DNA from: CAYLRY01 sp964386535
Lineage (GTDB): Bacteria > Chloroflexota > Dehalococcoidia > Dehalococcoidales > UBA3254
NCBI GenBank assembly: GCA_964386535.1
Contig: CAYLRY010000005.1
Span: 1 to 64,000 of the forward strand
DNA length: 64,000 nucleotides
Direction of reading: 5' to 3'
Shown: one piece after another, positions 53,124-61,918 of the stretch
Layout: every line of letters begins with the position of its first letter
Position numbering within the stretch: position 1 is the stretch's first letter
Notes under the pieces: model-generated
The model's input: only the letters and a program-made list of their open reading frames with translations
Told to the model about the DNA's origin: nothing
The model's database searches: none
Position numbers and translations under genes: made by a program

Positions 53124-55888
53124 TGACCTCCGATCATTTTTCCGGGGTTAAGAATATTATTGGGATCCAGCGCAGTTTTCAATCTCCCCATCAAGGCATA
53201 CACAGCGGGGGTCAGCCAGACTTCTTTATGCTCCCTCATCCACAGGGGAGCAGTTTCCAGTATTAAGAATCCACCCCTTTGCCTAGCAGCTTGCTCCAGT
53301 TCTTTAAATATGTGAATAGCATATTCTTTGGCTGCGGGAACATAGATGTGGATTACACCGTTGCCGCATTGAGCTTGAAAGCTGATATCCAGTCCGATAC
53401 GGTTTCCTATATCCATGACTGATTTTACCATGTCCACTGATTTCACAATCGGAACTGAAGCCTTACCTTTAAAAGAAGAGGGATGTCTTTCACTGATTAG
53501 ATCACCTACCCTACGGTAGCTGCTCCAAAAAGCCTCTGTTTTTTCACCGTCCAGGGTGAAAATAAAAGAAGCTGCCTGGTTCTCAGCCATATTAATAATA
53601 TCTTTCAATTGCCTTTCAACTACTTCACTGCTGTCTTCCAATCCGATTATAATGCATATTTCACCTTCCTTGAGAGGTCGCATTAAATCCTGTGCCAGAT
53701 AGGCTGCGGCTGACCGGTCAATCATTTCGATTGAGGCTGGAGTAAGCCTGGAAGACAAAACCTGTTTGATCAGAATGGAGGCGTTTTCAAGGTTGGGAAA
53801 AACCAGTCCACAGATTTTGTTGACCTCAGGGAACGGAAATAATCTGAGCACCGCCTCAGTGATTACACCCAGTGTCCCCCAGGAACCTATGAACAATTTA
53901 CATAGGTCAACCCCGGCAACATTTTTCATAGTTTTTCCACCGGGATGCAAAATGTCTCCCTCAGGTGTTACAACAGTTAAACCCAGGATCAAATCTCGGA
54001 TATTACCGTACATGAACCGTTTGGGTCCATTTGACGCAGTAGCCAGTTCTTCGCCGATAGTAGCCTGTTCGTTTGAGAAAGGATCCAGCGGAAAGAAAAG
54101 ACGCTGTACGTCTATCTGTTTTTGCAATTCCGAATGACTTATTCCTGCTCCAACGCGGACTGTAGAGTTGCCCGGGTCAAAGTCAAGGATCCGGTTGAGA
54201 TTTTTAAGACACAAAACTGCATCACAGGTTGCGATACAACGGCCTTGATTTTGTTTGGATCCATGACCGCTTGGTACGATGGTTTTTTGATGCTGGTTGG
54301 CGGTTTTGATGATTTGTGATACCTGTTCGGTATTGGAAGCAAAAACCACAATATCGGGCGCCAGCCCATCTACTTTGTATGACTGTTCTATGCGGTCACC
54401 GGTCTGTAAATTTTCCTCACCAACTATTTCAGCCAGTTTCTGACGGAATAAAGAGTCTGAATTCCCGGCTAAAAAAGGAATATTATTTACCTTTTGTCCA
54501 GAATTTTCTGCCACAGGTGGAAGTAATTTGCCTGGGTTGAGGATATTCTGTGGATCAAAGACCTGTTTCACTTTTCGCATGGCGGCCAGGTCTTCTGTAT
54601 TGAACATGCGGGACATGGCAGCCAGCTTCTCCAGGCCTATTCCGTGTTCGCCTGAAATAGTGCCACCCAGCTCAAGGCAGGTTTTCAGAATCTCTTCACT
54701 CGTTTTTTTAGCGGCTATGGCTTCTTCCTGATTATTTCGATCAAAAAGAATCAGGGGATGTAGATTACCATCCCCAGCATGAGCTACATTGGCGATCTGT
54801 ACATGATATTTTTCAACCAGTTCCTGTACTTTTAACAGTGCTGGAACCAGCTTATTACGCGGTACTGTACCATCATTAACCAGATATGGAGGGCAGATCC
54901 GAGCTACTGAACCAAATGCCCCTTTACGCCCTTTCCATAAGGCATCCCTTTCCGCACCAGTTTTGGCTGTACGCAATTCGCGTACGCTGTTGTTTCTGCA
55001 GATATCTGAAATAGCTTTTTCCTGCCTATCCAGACCATCTGTAAGACCTGATATCTCAATCAGCAATACACCCTCTGCATCTACCGGATAACCCGCATGC
55101 AGGCTCTGCTCGATGGCGCCGCACATTTTTCTATCCATGAGTTCAAGTGAAGCAGGTATTATGCCAGCACTGATAATATCTGAAACCGCCTGTCCAGCAT
55201 ACTCAAGTTTATCAAATACAGCCAGCATAGTTTTGGAAGCCTCCGGCAGCGGTATTATATGCAGAATTAATCTGGTAGCTATGCCGAAAGTACCTTCTGA
55301 GCCAATCATCAAGCCTCTCAGGTCATAACCAGGGACATCTTCTACCTCTCCTCCCATCTCTACTATTTCTCCATCTGGTAAAACTACTTCCATCCCGCAT
55401 ACATATTTAGAAGTTACTCCATATCTCAGGCAAAGAGGTCCGCCGGCGTTTTCACCGATATTGCCTCCTAAAGTACAGCTTTTCTGGCTGGCGGGATCAG
55501 GGGGATACATATAACCTTTGGCTGCCAGAGCATCTTGAAGGTCCAGGTTGATCACACCGGGTTGCACAATACATCTCCTGTTAGCTAAATCAATGGATAT
55601 AATACGATTCATCCGGCTTAACTCCAGAATGATGCCTCCTTTAACCGGAACAGTGCCGCCCGAAATTCCCGTCCCGGCTCCGCGGGGTATTACGGGAATC
55701 ATGAAATGTGAAGCAAGCTTCATTATATTGGATACTTCAGCGGTGGTTTGGGGTAATACCACCACATCCGGCTTTTCCTGACGCTGAGTGGCATCATAGG
55801 AATATGCCAGTAAGTCCCTCTGGGCAGAAAGGACATTTGGGCTGCCTACAATTTTATTTAATGCTTTAATCAGGTCCTGTTTCTTCAA
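53120..55888 (-). CDS. GlcD-GlcE fusion flavoprotein of glycolate/D-lactate oxidase
   Basis: About 922 aa with two complete FAD-oxidase modules in one chain. Module 1 (about 1-460) is GlcD-like: PRGAGTGISGG, HAGDGNLHP and GEHGIGLEK (the His/Glu substrate site), ending FDPQNILNPGK. Module 2 (about 485-922) is GlcE-like: VPSGHGSKQNQGR, no HAGDGN motif, ending LDPNNILNPGK. In E. coli these are separate subunits GlcD and GlcE. TTG 55888 is preferred, 8 nt after GGGAGG; TTG 55894 would be only 2 nt away. GlcF is coupled downstream. Confidence 0.92.
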   Translation of the reverse strand: MKKQDLIKALNKIVGSPNVLSAQRDLLAYSYDATQRQEKPDVVVLPQTTAEVSNIMKLASHFMIPVIPRGAGTGISGGTVPVKGGIILELSRMNRIISIDLANRRCIVQPGVINLDLQDALAAKGYMYPPDPASQKSCTLGGNIGENAGGPLCLRYGVTSKYVCGMEVVLPDGEIVEMGGEVEDVPGYDLRGLMIGSEGTFGIATRLILHIIPLPEASKTMLAVFDKLEYAGQAVSDIISAGIIPASLELMDRKMCGAIEQSLHAGYPVDAEGVLLIEISGLTDGLDRQEKAISDICRNNSVRELRTAKTGAERDALWKGRKGAFGSVARICPPYLVNDGTVPRNKLVPALLKVQELVEKYHVQIANVAHAGDGNLHPLILFDRNNQEEAIAAKKTSEEILKTCLELGGTISGEHGIGLEKLAAMSRMFNTEDLAAMRKVKQVFDPQNILNPGKLLPPVAENSGQKVNNIPFLAGNSDSLFRQKLAEIVGEENLQTGDRIEQSYKVDGLAPDIVVFASNTEQVSQIIKTANQHQKTIVPSGHGSKQNQGRCIATCDAVLCLKNLNRILDFDPGNSTVRVGAGISHSELQKQIDVQRLFFPLDPFSNEQATIGEELATASNGPKRFMYGNIRDLILGLTVVTPEGDILHPGGKTMKNVAGVDLCKLFIGSWGTLGVITEAVLRLFPFPEVNKICGLVFPNLENASILIKQVLSSRLTPASIEMIDRSAAAYLAQDLMRPLKEGEICIIIGLEDSSEVVERQLKDIINMAENQAASFIFTLDGEKTEAFWSSYRRVGDLISERHPSSFKGKASVPIVKSVDMVKSVMDIGNRIGLDISFQAQCGNGVIHIYVPAAKEYAIHIFKELEQAARQRGGFLILETAPLWMREHKEVWLTPAVYALMGRLKTALDPNNILNPGKMIGGQ

Positions 55889-56306
55889 ATTCAATACCTC
55901 CCAAATGTTCTCAAGGAAAAAATGTTTCTGTCTTCAAATTAAAAGCAACTAATGAAAACACCCAGCTACCTTTATCTATCCTGGAGAGGGTGTGAATAGC
56001 CTCAACTGGAAAAGACGATATTGCCTGCTTGCTGCTTGTATTATAACCAGTCTTTTTTAAGAAGTATATCAGCGTCAGGTTTAAACTGCCTTTCCGGCCA
56101 GGCCGGATTGTCTATTCTGACTGGTTTTTAGATTCTGGATCCTTTTCAATATCAGAAGAGGGGGTTATAATTTCAGAGATAATTTTCTTGACAATACCGG
56201 ACAATCCGGTTAAAGTGTCCATAATCCGGCTGAAATCGTATTTTTCATCATATATAATTCCCCGCTGAAAGAACTGATCCATGAATATTGAAAGGAGAGA
56301 ATTAAG
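55889..56306. other. Divergent intergenic region with dyad
   Basis: About 410 bp between the glycolate oxidase operon and the TPP-enzyme gene. TCCGGCC-A-GGCCGGA (56093-56107) is a perfect dyad that could be an operator or hairpin. AGGAG near 56291 serves the TPP enzyme. No credible ORF. Confidence 0.45.
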
Positions 56307-57941
56307 ATGCAAGCTATCAATGCAATCGCCAGGATACTTAAAATACAGGGGACCGAATTCATAAGCGGTTTCCCAATGAACCCCATTTTTGAAGCAGGAG
56401 CCCAAGAAGGTATAAGACCGATCATGGCCCGTACTGAAAGAGTTGGAGTGGGAATTGCGGATGGTTTTACCAGAGCTTCATTTGGGCAGAAAAATGGAGT
56501 ATGCGCCATGCAATCAGGACCAGGGATTGAAAATTCTTTTTCAGGCGTAGCCCAGGCCTTTAGTGAATCAGTCCCCATACTGGTGCTGCCCGGCGGGCAG
56601 TCCAGGCGGCGCTTGATGCCTCCTAATTTTATTGCCATGAACAACTTCCAGGAAATTACTAAATGGACTGATATGATCAATTTTGGAGACCGCACGCCGG
56701 AAATGATGCGCAGAGCGTATACTTATTTAAAAACCGGAAGACCGGGGCCGGTCTTGTTGGAAATACCCTCTGATGTAGCTGTAGAAAATTTCGATGAAAC
56801 CAAATTAAAATACACTCCTGTCACAGGTTATAAATCATCCGGCGATCCTGCGGACATCCGTAAAGTAGCCACAGCTTTGATTGAAGCTAAAAATCCTGTT
56901 GTGCGCGCCGGACAAGGTGTGCTTTTTGCCTGTGCCTGGAATGAACTGGTTGAACTGGCGGAACTTCTCCAGATGCCGGTTTTTACCACTATGTGCGGCA
57001 AAAGCGGTTTTCCCGAGAATCACCCCCTCTCCCTGGGTACCGGCGGTAAAACCCATACAAAAATGGTAGTTCACTTCCTGAAGAAAGCAGATCTGGTCTT
57101 TGCGGTGGGTTCCAGTTGTACTAAAGAGGGATTTACCACACAGATCCCTGATGGTAAAGCAGTTATTCAAACCACCATAGATGAACGTGACATAAACAAA
57201 GACTATCCTCTGGAAGGAGCTATTATAGGTGATGCAAAACTGGTCTTGCAGCAATTGATAGAAGAGGTCAAAAAACAGATCGGACCTGCCGGCCGGAAAG
57301 GCGCTGGTACTGTAGCCGCAGAGATCATGGCTGTTAAGCAAGAATGGTTAAAAGAATGGATGCCCAGGCTGACTTCTGATGAAATCCCTCTTAATCCCTA
57401 CAGGGTAATCTGGGACATGGCGCATACGCTGGATCATAAAGAGACCATTATAACCCATGACTCAGGAGGTCCCCGCGACCAGTTGCTGCCGTTCTGGGAG
57501 AGCAGCACTCCTGGAAGTTACATCGGCTGGGGTAAGACCACTACCCTGGGCGCCTCCATCGGTTTTGCCATGGGAGCCAAACTGGCCCATCCGGAGAAAA
57601 CGGCCGTTAGCTTCCTGGGAAATGCCGCTTTCGGCATGGTGGGCATGGATTTTGAAACAGCAGTTCGCGAAAAAATCCCCATCCTGGTTATCCTGGTTAA
57701 TAACTCCCTGCTGGGAGGATATCATAAATTCCATCCGTATGCTTCCGAGCAATTCAATCTGAACCGGCAAAGCGGGGATTACGTTAAAGTAGCACAGGGT
57801 CTGGGCGGATATGCTGAAAAAGTGGAGAGGCCGGAGGATATTGTTCCAGCTATCCGCCGGGCAAAAAATGCTGTGGATTCTGGCCAGGCGGCTCTGCTGG
57901 AATTCATAACCCGGGAGGAGATAACTTATTCTAACTATTAA
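56307..57941 (+). CDS. Thiamine-diphosphate-dependent enzyme (acetolactate synthase-like)
   Basis: A 544-aa ThDP enzyme in the decarboxylase/carboligase fold. The cofactor-activating Glu is Glu44 (ARTERVG), and the ThDP/Mg motif is GNAAFG...NNS near residues 438-470. The E44 context differs from glyoxylate carboligase, which has Val there, so it is not a standard Gcl. No FAD-type signature of true acetolactate synthase is obvious. 2-Oxoacid decarboxylases (benzoylformate, sulfopyruvate, oxalyl-CoA) are the remaining options. It opens a run with two hydroxyacid dehydrogenases and an aminotransferase, implying a 2-oxoacid substrate. Confidence 0.87.
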   Translation: MQAINAIARILKIQGTEFISGFPMNPIFEAGAQEGIRPIMARTERVGVGIADGFTRASFGQKNGVCAMQSGPGIENSFSGVAQAFSESVPILVLPGGQSRRRLMPPNFIAMNNFQEITKWTDMINFGDRTPEMMRRAYTYLKTGRPGPVLLEIPSDVAVENFDETKLKYTPVTGYKSSGDPADIRKVATALIEAKNPVVRAGQGVLFACAWNELVELAELLQMPVFTTMCGKSGFPENHPLSLGTGGKTHTKMVVHFLKKADLVFAVGSSCTKEGFTTQIPDGKAVIQTTIDERDINKDYPLEGAIIGDAKLVLQQLIEEVKKQIGPAGRKGAGTVAAEIMAVKQEWLKEWMPRLTSDEIPLNPYRVIWDMAHTLDHKETIITHDSGGPRDQLLPFWESSTPGSYIGWGKTTTLGASIGFAMGAKLAHPEKTAVSFLGNAAFGMVGMDFETAVREKIPILVILVNNSLLGGYHKFHPYASEQFNLNRQSGDYVKVAQGLGGYAEKVERPEDIVPAIRRAKNAVDSGQAALLEFITREEITYSNY

Positions 57942-58047
57942 AGGGCTTTAATTAACTTTAAATTATAAAAATCCTTAAAACTGGATTGTTACAGATTAAG
58001 GTAGTAATTGCTAATGGAGAAAGGTAAATATATAAGGAAGGTGAGCC

Positions 58048-59094
58048 TTGGATGCCAGAAAAGTAGATGCAGCTAGATTAACCCGGTTTGTCTTTGATTG
58101 CTGGATAAAAGCCGGCCTACCTGACAAAGACGCCCATACTGCCGCTGATATGGTACTAGCCACTGATTTAAGGGGAATCGATTCCCATGGAGTTGCCCGT
58201 TTTCCTAACTATATACGGGGATTGAAGGAAGGGCGGATTAATCCCAGACCGGAAACCAGGTTCTACAGTCAGGCGCCTGCCACTGCTGTGATGGACGGAG
58301 ACCGGGGATTGGGCTTTATTGTTGGTCACCGCGCTATGAATGAAGCTATACAAAGGGCGGAAAAAACAGGTGCAGGTTTTGTTACTGTACGCAACAGTAA
58401 TCATTTCGGAGCCGGCGGCAACTACTCCATGATGGCCATCAAGCGCGATATGATAGGCATTTCTATGACCGTGGGTCTTAAGGGCACGGTGGTCCCGGGC
58501 GGCAGCGGACCCGGCATCGGCATTAATGTATTAAGCATCGCAGCTCCTTCCGGCAGCGGCGCGCCTTTTGTTCTGGATATGGCCACTGCAGTAGTAGCCG
58601 CCGGAAAAGTTGAAATAGCCTTACGTGAGAATAAAGAACTGCCGGAGGGCTGGGCGGTAAACAGCCAGGGCGAACCTATCAGGAATCCCCGGGACTATTT
58701 CGGTGGAAAAGGTGCCCTGCTGCCCCTGGGCTGGCTGCCTGTTTTAGGCGCTTATAAAGGATTCGGCCTGGGTGTTGCTGTGGATATTTTTTGCAGCCTT
58801 CTTTCTGGAGCGCCAGCTAATGGTACAACCATGGGCAACCATTTCTTTGGAGCCTTTAATATTGCCACCTTTTTACCTGTACCAGATTTCAAGAAAGCCA
58901 TGGATGAAATGATGCTCAATTACCGGTCTCTGCCCAAAGCGCAGGGTGTAGACAGGATTACTCTGGCCGGGGAGCCTGAATGGGAGACAGAAATGAAACG
59001 GCGGAAGGAAGGCATCCCGCTTAATCCCACGGTGGTGGAAAATCTTAAGATGCTGGCCAAAGACCTTAATATTGATACAGGAGGAATATTTTAA
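58048..59094 (+). CDS. Malate/L-lactate dehydrogenase type 2 family (Ldh_2) protein
   Basis: A 348-aa NAD(P)-dependent 2-hydroxyacid dehydrogenase of the Ldh_2/ComC/AllD fold. The catalytic His lies in DSHGVARF (about 49-56), and NSNHFGAGG (near 115-123) and DMATA (near 177-181) are typical. Members include sulfolactate dehydrogenase ComC, ureidoglycolate dehydrogenase and 2,3-diketogulonate reductase. TTG start after AAGGAAGG. A D-isomer-type dehydrogenase of unrelated fold follows, so the pair could interconvert enantiomers through a shared 2-oxoacid. Confidence 0.92.
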   Translation: MDARKVDAARLTRFVFDCWIKAGLPDKDAHTAADMVLATDLRGIDSHGVARFPNYIRGLKEGRINPRPETRFYSQAPATAVMDGDRGLGFIVGHRAMNEAIQRAEKTGAGFVTVRNSNHFGAGGNYSMMAIKRDMIGISMTVGLKGTVVPGGSGPGIGINVLSIAAPSGSGAPFVLDMATAVVAAGKVEIALRENKELPEGWAVNSQGEPIRNPRDYFGGKGALLPLGWLPVLGAYKGFGLGVAVDIFCSLLSGAPANGTTMGNHFFGAFNIATFLPVPDFKKAMDEMMLNYRSLPKAQGVDRITLAGEPEWETEMKRRKEGIPLNPTVVENLKMLAKDLNIDTGGIF

Positions 59095-59464
59095 TTGACC
59101 AGAAAATAACATTTTATTGATGTAGTAATTTTCAGAATAAGTATATTATTTATTTGATCTTAATATCCATAGTTGCCTGGATCTACAAAAGGCATGGAAT
59201 GATTCAGGTTAAACATGTATGCAACAGTTAACAGACGTAAGCGCGGTTTCTTAACCGGCCGCTCAGAATCTATCTTCAGATTACTTTAAAAAAATTTGAG
59301 TCTCTACGCCGATTTGGTGCAAATACCCAGGTTCGTTCAGTCTCACTAAAAGGTGAATTCGGTCCGCTTCACACCTTTAAAATCTGAGATTGTACGGGTG
59401 GATTAATTTATTTAAAAATTTTGTAAGAAGAAATTTCCGTTTGATACGGATCAGGAGATCATTA
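59095..59464. other. AT-rich intergenic region
   Basis: About 370 bp between the two dehydrogenase genes. I see no strong hairpin, promoter or conserved ORF except the AGGAG (59453-59457) before ATG 59465. Confidence 0.35.
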
Positions 59465-60478
59465 ATGGAGAGATTTAAAGTGGTATCCCTTGGCAAGTTG
59501 TCAGGTACTTCTCTGATACCCGAAGAGAAAGAATTAGCCGGTCTAAACGCCGATGTTAAAATCATCCTGGCCAGATGTCAGACCGAAGAGGAGCTAATAG
59601 CTGCAGCGAAAGATGCGGATGCTATAATGGGGGGAGGCCGTCTGTTTACCCGCCGTGTAATGGAATCCCTGACCAAATGCCGGGCTATTATTACCTACAG
59701 CGTCGGTTTTGATGGGATTGATATCGATGCGGCGACTGATAACGGCATCGTAGTAGTTAATAATCCGGCTCGGGCCTGGTGCGTGGAGGAGGTCTCCAAT
59801 CATGCTTTGACTCTGTTGCTGGCTTGTGCTAAAAAATTGATTATACTGAACAATATGGTAAAAGGAGGCCGCTGGACAGAAACACGTAAAGTGATGCAGC
59901 CGATGGGCTGTGTATATGGTCAGACCCTGGGTATCATCGGTTGCGGCAATATTGGACGCCTGGTAGCCGTTAAAGCTCAAGCCTTCGGATTAAGAATACT
60001 GGGCTATGACCCATATATCGATACACACCTGGCTGCGGATTATGGAATCACCCTTATCAGCCTGCCCAGGCTGCTGAAGGAATCGGATTATATATCTCTA
60101 CATACGCCGTTAGACAAACGGACTTTCCACCTTATCGGTGAGGCTGAATTTAAACAGATGAGACCTACAGCCTACCTGATCAATACCTCCAGGGGTCCAG
60201 TGGTGGATGAAGCTGCTTTGATCAGGGCGCTTCAGGAAAAGCAGATCGCCGGAGCAGGGCTGGATGTATTTGAAAAAGAGCCGGTGGACCCGGCAAATCC
60301 TCTGCTCAAGATGGACAATGTAATGATGATGCCGCATTCAGGCTCTTTTTCCGACGAGGCGCTGGAATTACAGCCGGTCAGTCCGGCGCAGGAAGTAGTC
60401 CGGGTGCTCAGCGGTATCTGGCCCAGGAATGTGGTCAATCCTCAAGTTGAACCAAAATTTGAATTGCATAATGAATAG
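59465..60478 (+). CDS. D-isomer-specific 2-hydroxyacid dehydrogenase
   Basis: A 337-aa enzyme of the phosphoglycerate/hydroxypyruvate reductase family. The NAD-binding motif is GIIGCGNIGR, and the catalytic trio is Arg in NTSRGP, Glu in FEKEP and His in PHSGS. ATG 59465 lies 7 nt after AGGAG; an in-frame ATG at 59390 has no such site. Candidate substrates are hydroxypyruvate/glycerate, glyoxylate/glycolate and (S)-sulfolactate (SlcC type). It is followed 15 bp later by the aminotransferase. Confidence 0.92.
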   Translation: MERFKVVSLGKLSGTSLIPEEKELAGLNADVKIILARCQTEEELIAAAKDADAIMGGGRLFTRRVMESLTKCRAIITYSVGFDGIDIDAATDNGIVVVNNPARAWCVEEVSNHALTLLLACAKKLIILNNMVKGGRWTETRKVMQPMGCVYGQTLGIIGCGNIGRLVAVKAQAFGLRILGYDPYIDTHLAADYGITLISLPRLLKESDYISLHTPLDKRTFHLIGEAEFKQMRPTAYLINTSRGPVVDEAALIRALQEKQIAGAGLDVFEKEPVDPANPLLKMDNVMMMPHSGSFSDEALELQPVSPAQEVVRVLSGIWPRNVVNPQVEPKFELHNE

Positions 60479-60493
60479 GAGGTTATGTTATAT

Positions 60494-61678
60494 ATGTCTG
60501 CTGTTGAATACCAGAAATTAAATCCCCCTGTCCGCTATTTGTTAGGCGCAGGACCCAGCAATATCCATCCCCGTGTGCAAATGGCTATGTCAGCTCCTCT
60601 GGTGGGACATCTTGACCCGTATTTCCAGGGACTGATGGATGAAACTGTGGCTTTGCTCCGCTACGTCTTCCGGACACAAAACAAACTCACCTTTCCGGTT
60701 TCAGGAACCGGTTCAGCCGGTATGGAAGCTGCTTTCGATAATTTTCTTGAACCTGGAGACACGGCTGTTGTCGGCGTCAAGGGTGTTTTTGGCGAAAGAA
60801 TGGCTGATAATGCGCAGAGAACAGGCGCTAAAGTCATTCCCGTGACTGCAGAATGGGGCAAGATCATCGAACCTGAAGCTATTGAAAAGGTTTTAAAGCA
60901 GGAAAAGAAGGTAAAGCTCATTGCCCTGGTGCATGTTGAGACTTCAACCGGTGTCATTCAGCCTCTGGCAGAAATATCCAAACTGGCTAAAAAATATGAT
61001 GCACTCTTCCTGGTGGATACTGTTACCTCCCTGGCCGGGCATGAGGTTGCAGTTGACGACTGGGGCATTGATATTTGCTATAGCGGCACACAGAAGTGTC
61101 TAAGCTGCCCGCCCGGACTGGCTCCTTTCACGGCTAATGAAAAAGCCCTGGTTGCGGTGCAAAAACGGACTCACAAAGAACATAGCTGGTACCTGGACTT
61201 GTCTTTGCTTTCATCATATTGGGTAACAGGCCGCGTATATCATCATACTGCGCCGGTCAGTATGCTTTATGCTATTCATGAAGCACTGGCTTTGATTGCT
61301 GAAGAAGGACTGGAAGCCAGGGTTAAACGCCATTTGAAACACGGAGCGGCATTACACGCCGGTCTTCAGGCCATGGGACTGCAATTGCATGCCCAGGAAG
61401 GCTACCGCGCCAGCTCACTCACTACCGTCAGAGTACCAGATAGAGTGGATGCCGCCAGGGTTATCGGCAAGCTGCTGAAAGAGTACAGTATGGAAATAAG
61501 CGGCGGTCTGGGGATTTTAAAAGGCAAGATCTGGCGCATCGGCTTAATGGGTCACGGCTCGACTCCTGAGAATGTTTTACTGGTTCTGAATGCGCTGGAA
61601 AGATGCCTTAGGGAAGAAGGCTTCAAGATGGAGCCGGGCGCAGGTTTAGCCGCGGCTGTTAAAGTAATGAACAGCTAG
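60494..61678 (+). CDS. Alanine/serine-glyoxylate aminotransferase-like (class V)
   Basis: A class V PLP enzyme of 394 aa from ATG 60494, which is 11 nt after AGGAGG; ATG 60485 would be only 2 nt away. The PLP Lys is Lys201 in SGTQKCL. The N-terminal GAGPSNIHPRV and SGTGSAGMEAA blocks are typical of serine-glyoxylate/alanine-glyoxylate transaminases. Together with glycolate oxidase and the reductases it could link glyoxylate, serine and hydroxypyruvate. Close relatives include aminoethylphosphonate and purine-catabolic transaminases, so the amino donor is not certain. Confidence 0.92.
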   Translation: MSAVEYQKLNPPVRYLLGAGPSNIHPRVQMAMSAPLVGHLDPYFQGLMDETVALLRYVFRTQNKLTFPVSGTGSAGMEAAFDNFLEPGDTAVVGVKGVFGERMADNAQRTGAKVIPVTAEWGKIIEPEAIEKVLKQEKKVKLIALVHVETSTGVIQPLAEISKLAKKYDALFLVDTVTSLAGHEVAVDDWGIDICYSGTQKCLSCPPGLAPFTANEKALVAVQKRTHKEHSWYLDLSLLSSYWVTGRVYHHTAPVSMLYAIHEALALIAEEGLEARVKRHLKHGAALHAGLQAMGLQLHAQEGYRASSLTTVRVPDRVDAARVIGKLLKEYSMEISGGLGILKGKIWRIGLMGHGSTPENVLLVLNALERCLREEGFKMEPGAGLAAAVKVMNS

Positions 61679-61710
61679 TTTATTGATAAAGGCATATTCA
61701 AAATTGTTGC

Positions 61711-61750
61711 GTGGGGCTTTAGTCCGAGAAGGGGCAGCCCCACTCTTTTT
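61711..61750 (+). terminator. Intrinsic terminator after aminotransferase
   Basis: GTGGGGCT (61711-61718) and AGCCCCAC (61736-61743) form a perfect 8-bp GC-rich stem followed by TCTTTTT. Confidence 0.9.
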
Positions 61751-61903
61751 CAGATAAATTATTTGATACAAAACATAATGGGGTGAATAACAGAGGAGAT
61801 TAATTATGGGTCATTTTAGTAACTCCAGAGAAAGATAATTAACCTCATTCAGCATTTCTTCCGGCAATTGCTACCCTCTAAAAAAGCAAATCCCATTCTC
61901 TGG

Positions 61904-61918
61904 TATAATATATCTCGA
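61904..61918 (+). promoter_or_regulatory. -10 box directly upstream of the ribonuclease start
   Basis: A consensus TATAAT (61904-61909) lies 8 nt before ATG 61918, and there is no Shine-Dalgarno between. If used, transcription would begin at or next to the A of ATG, giving a leaderless mRNA. No good -35 box is seen. Confidence 0.5.

Noticed and set aside
56112..56405. Minus-strand frame of 97 codons overlapping the TPP-enzyme start
   Set aside because: No Shine-Dalgarno, overlaps the well-supported start of the TPP enzyme and resembles no family; treated as chance.
56307..57941. Call of glyoxylate carboligase (Gcl) for the ThDP enzyme
   Set aside because: Glu44 is present where Gcl characteristically has Val, so the glycolate-pathway context alone is not enough.
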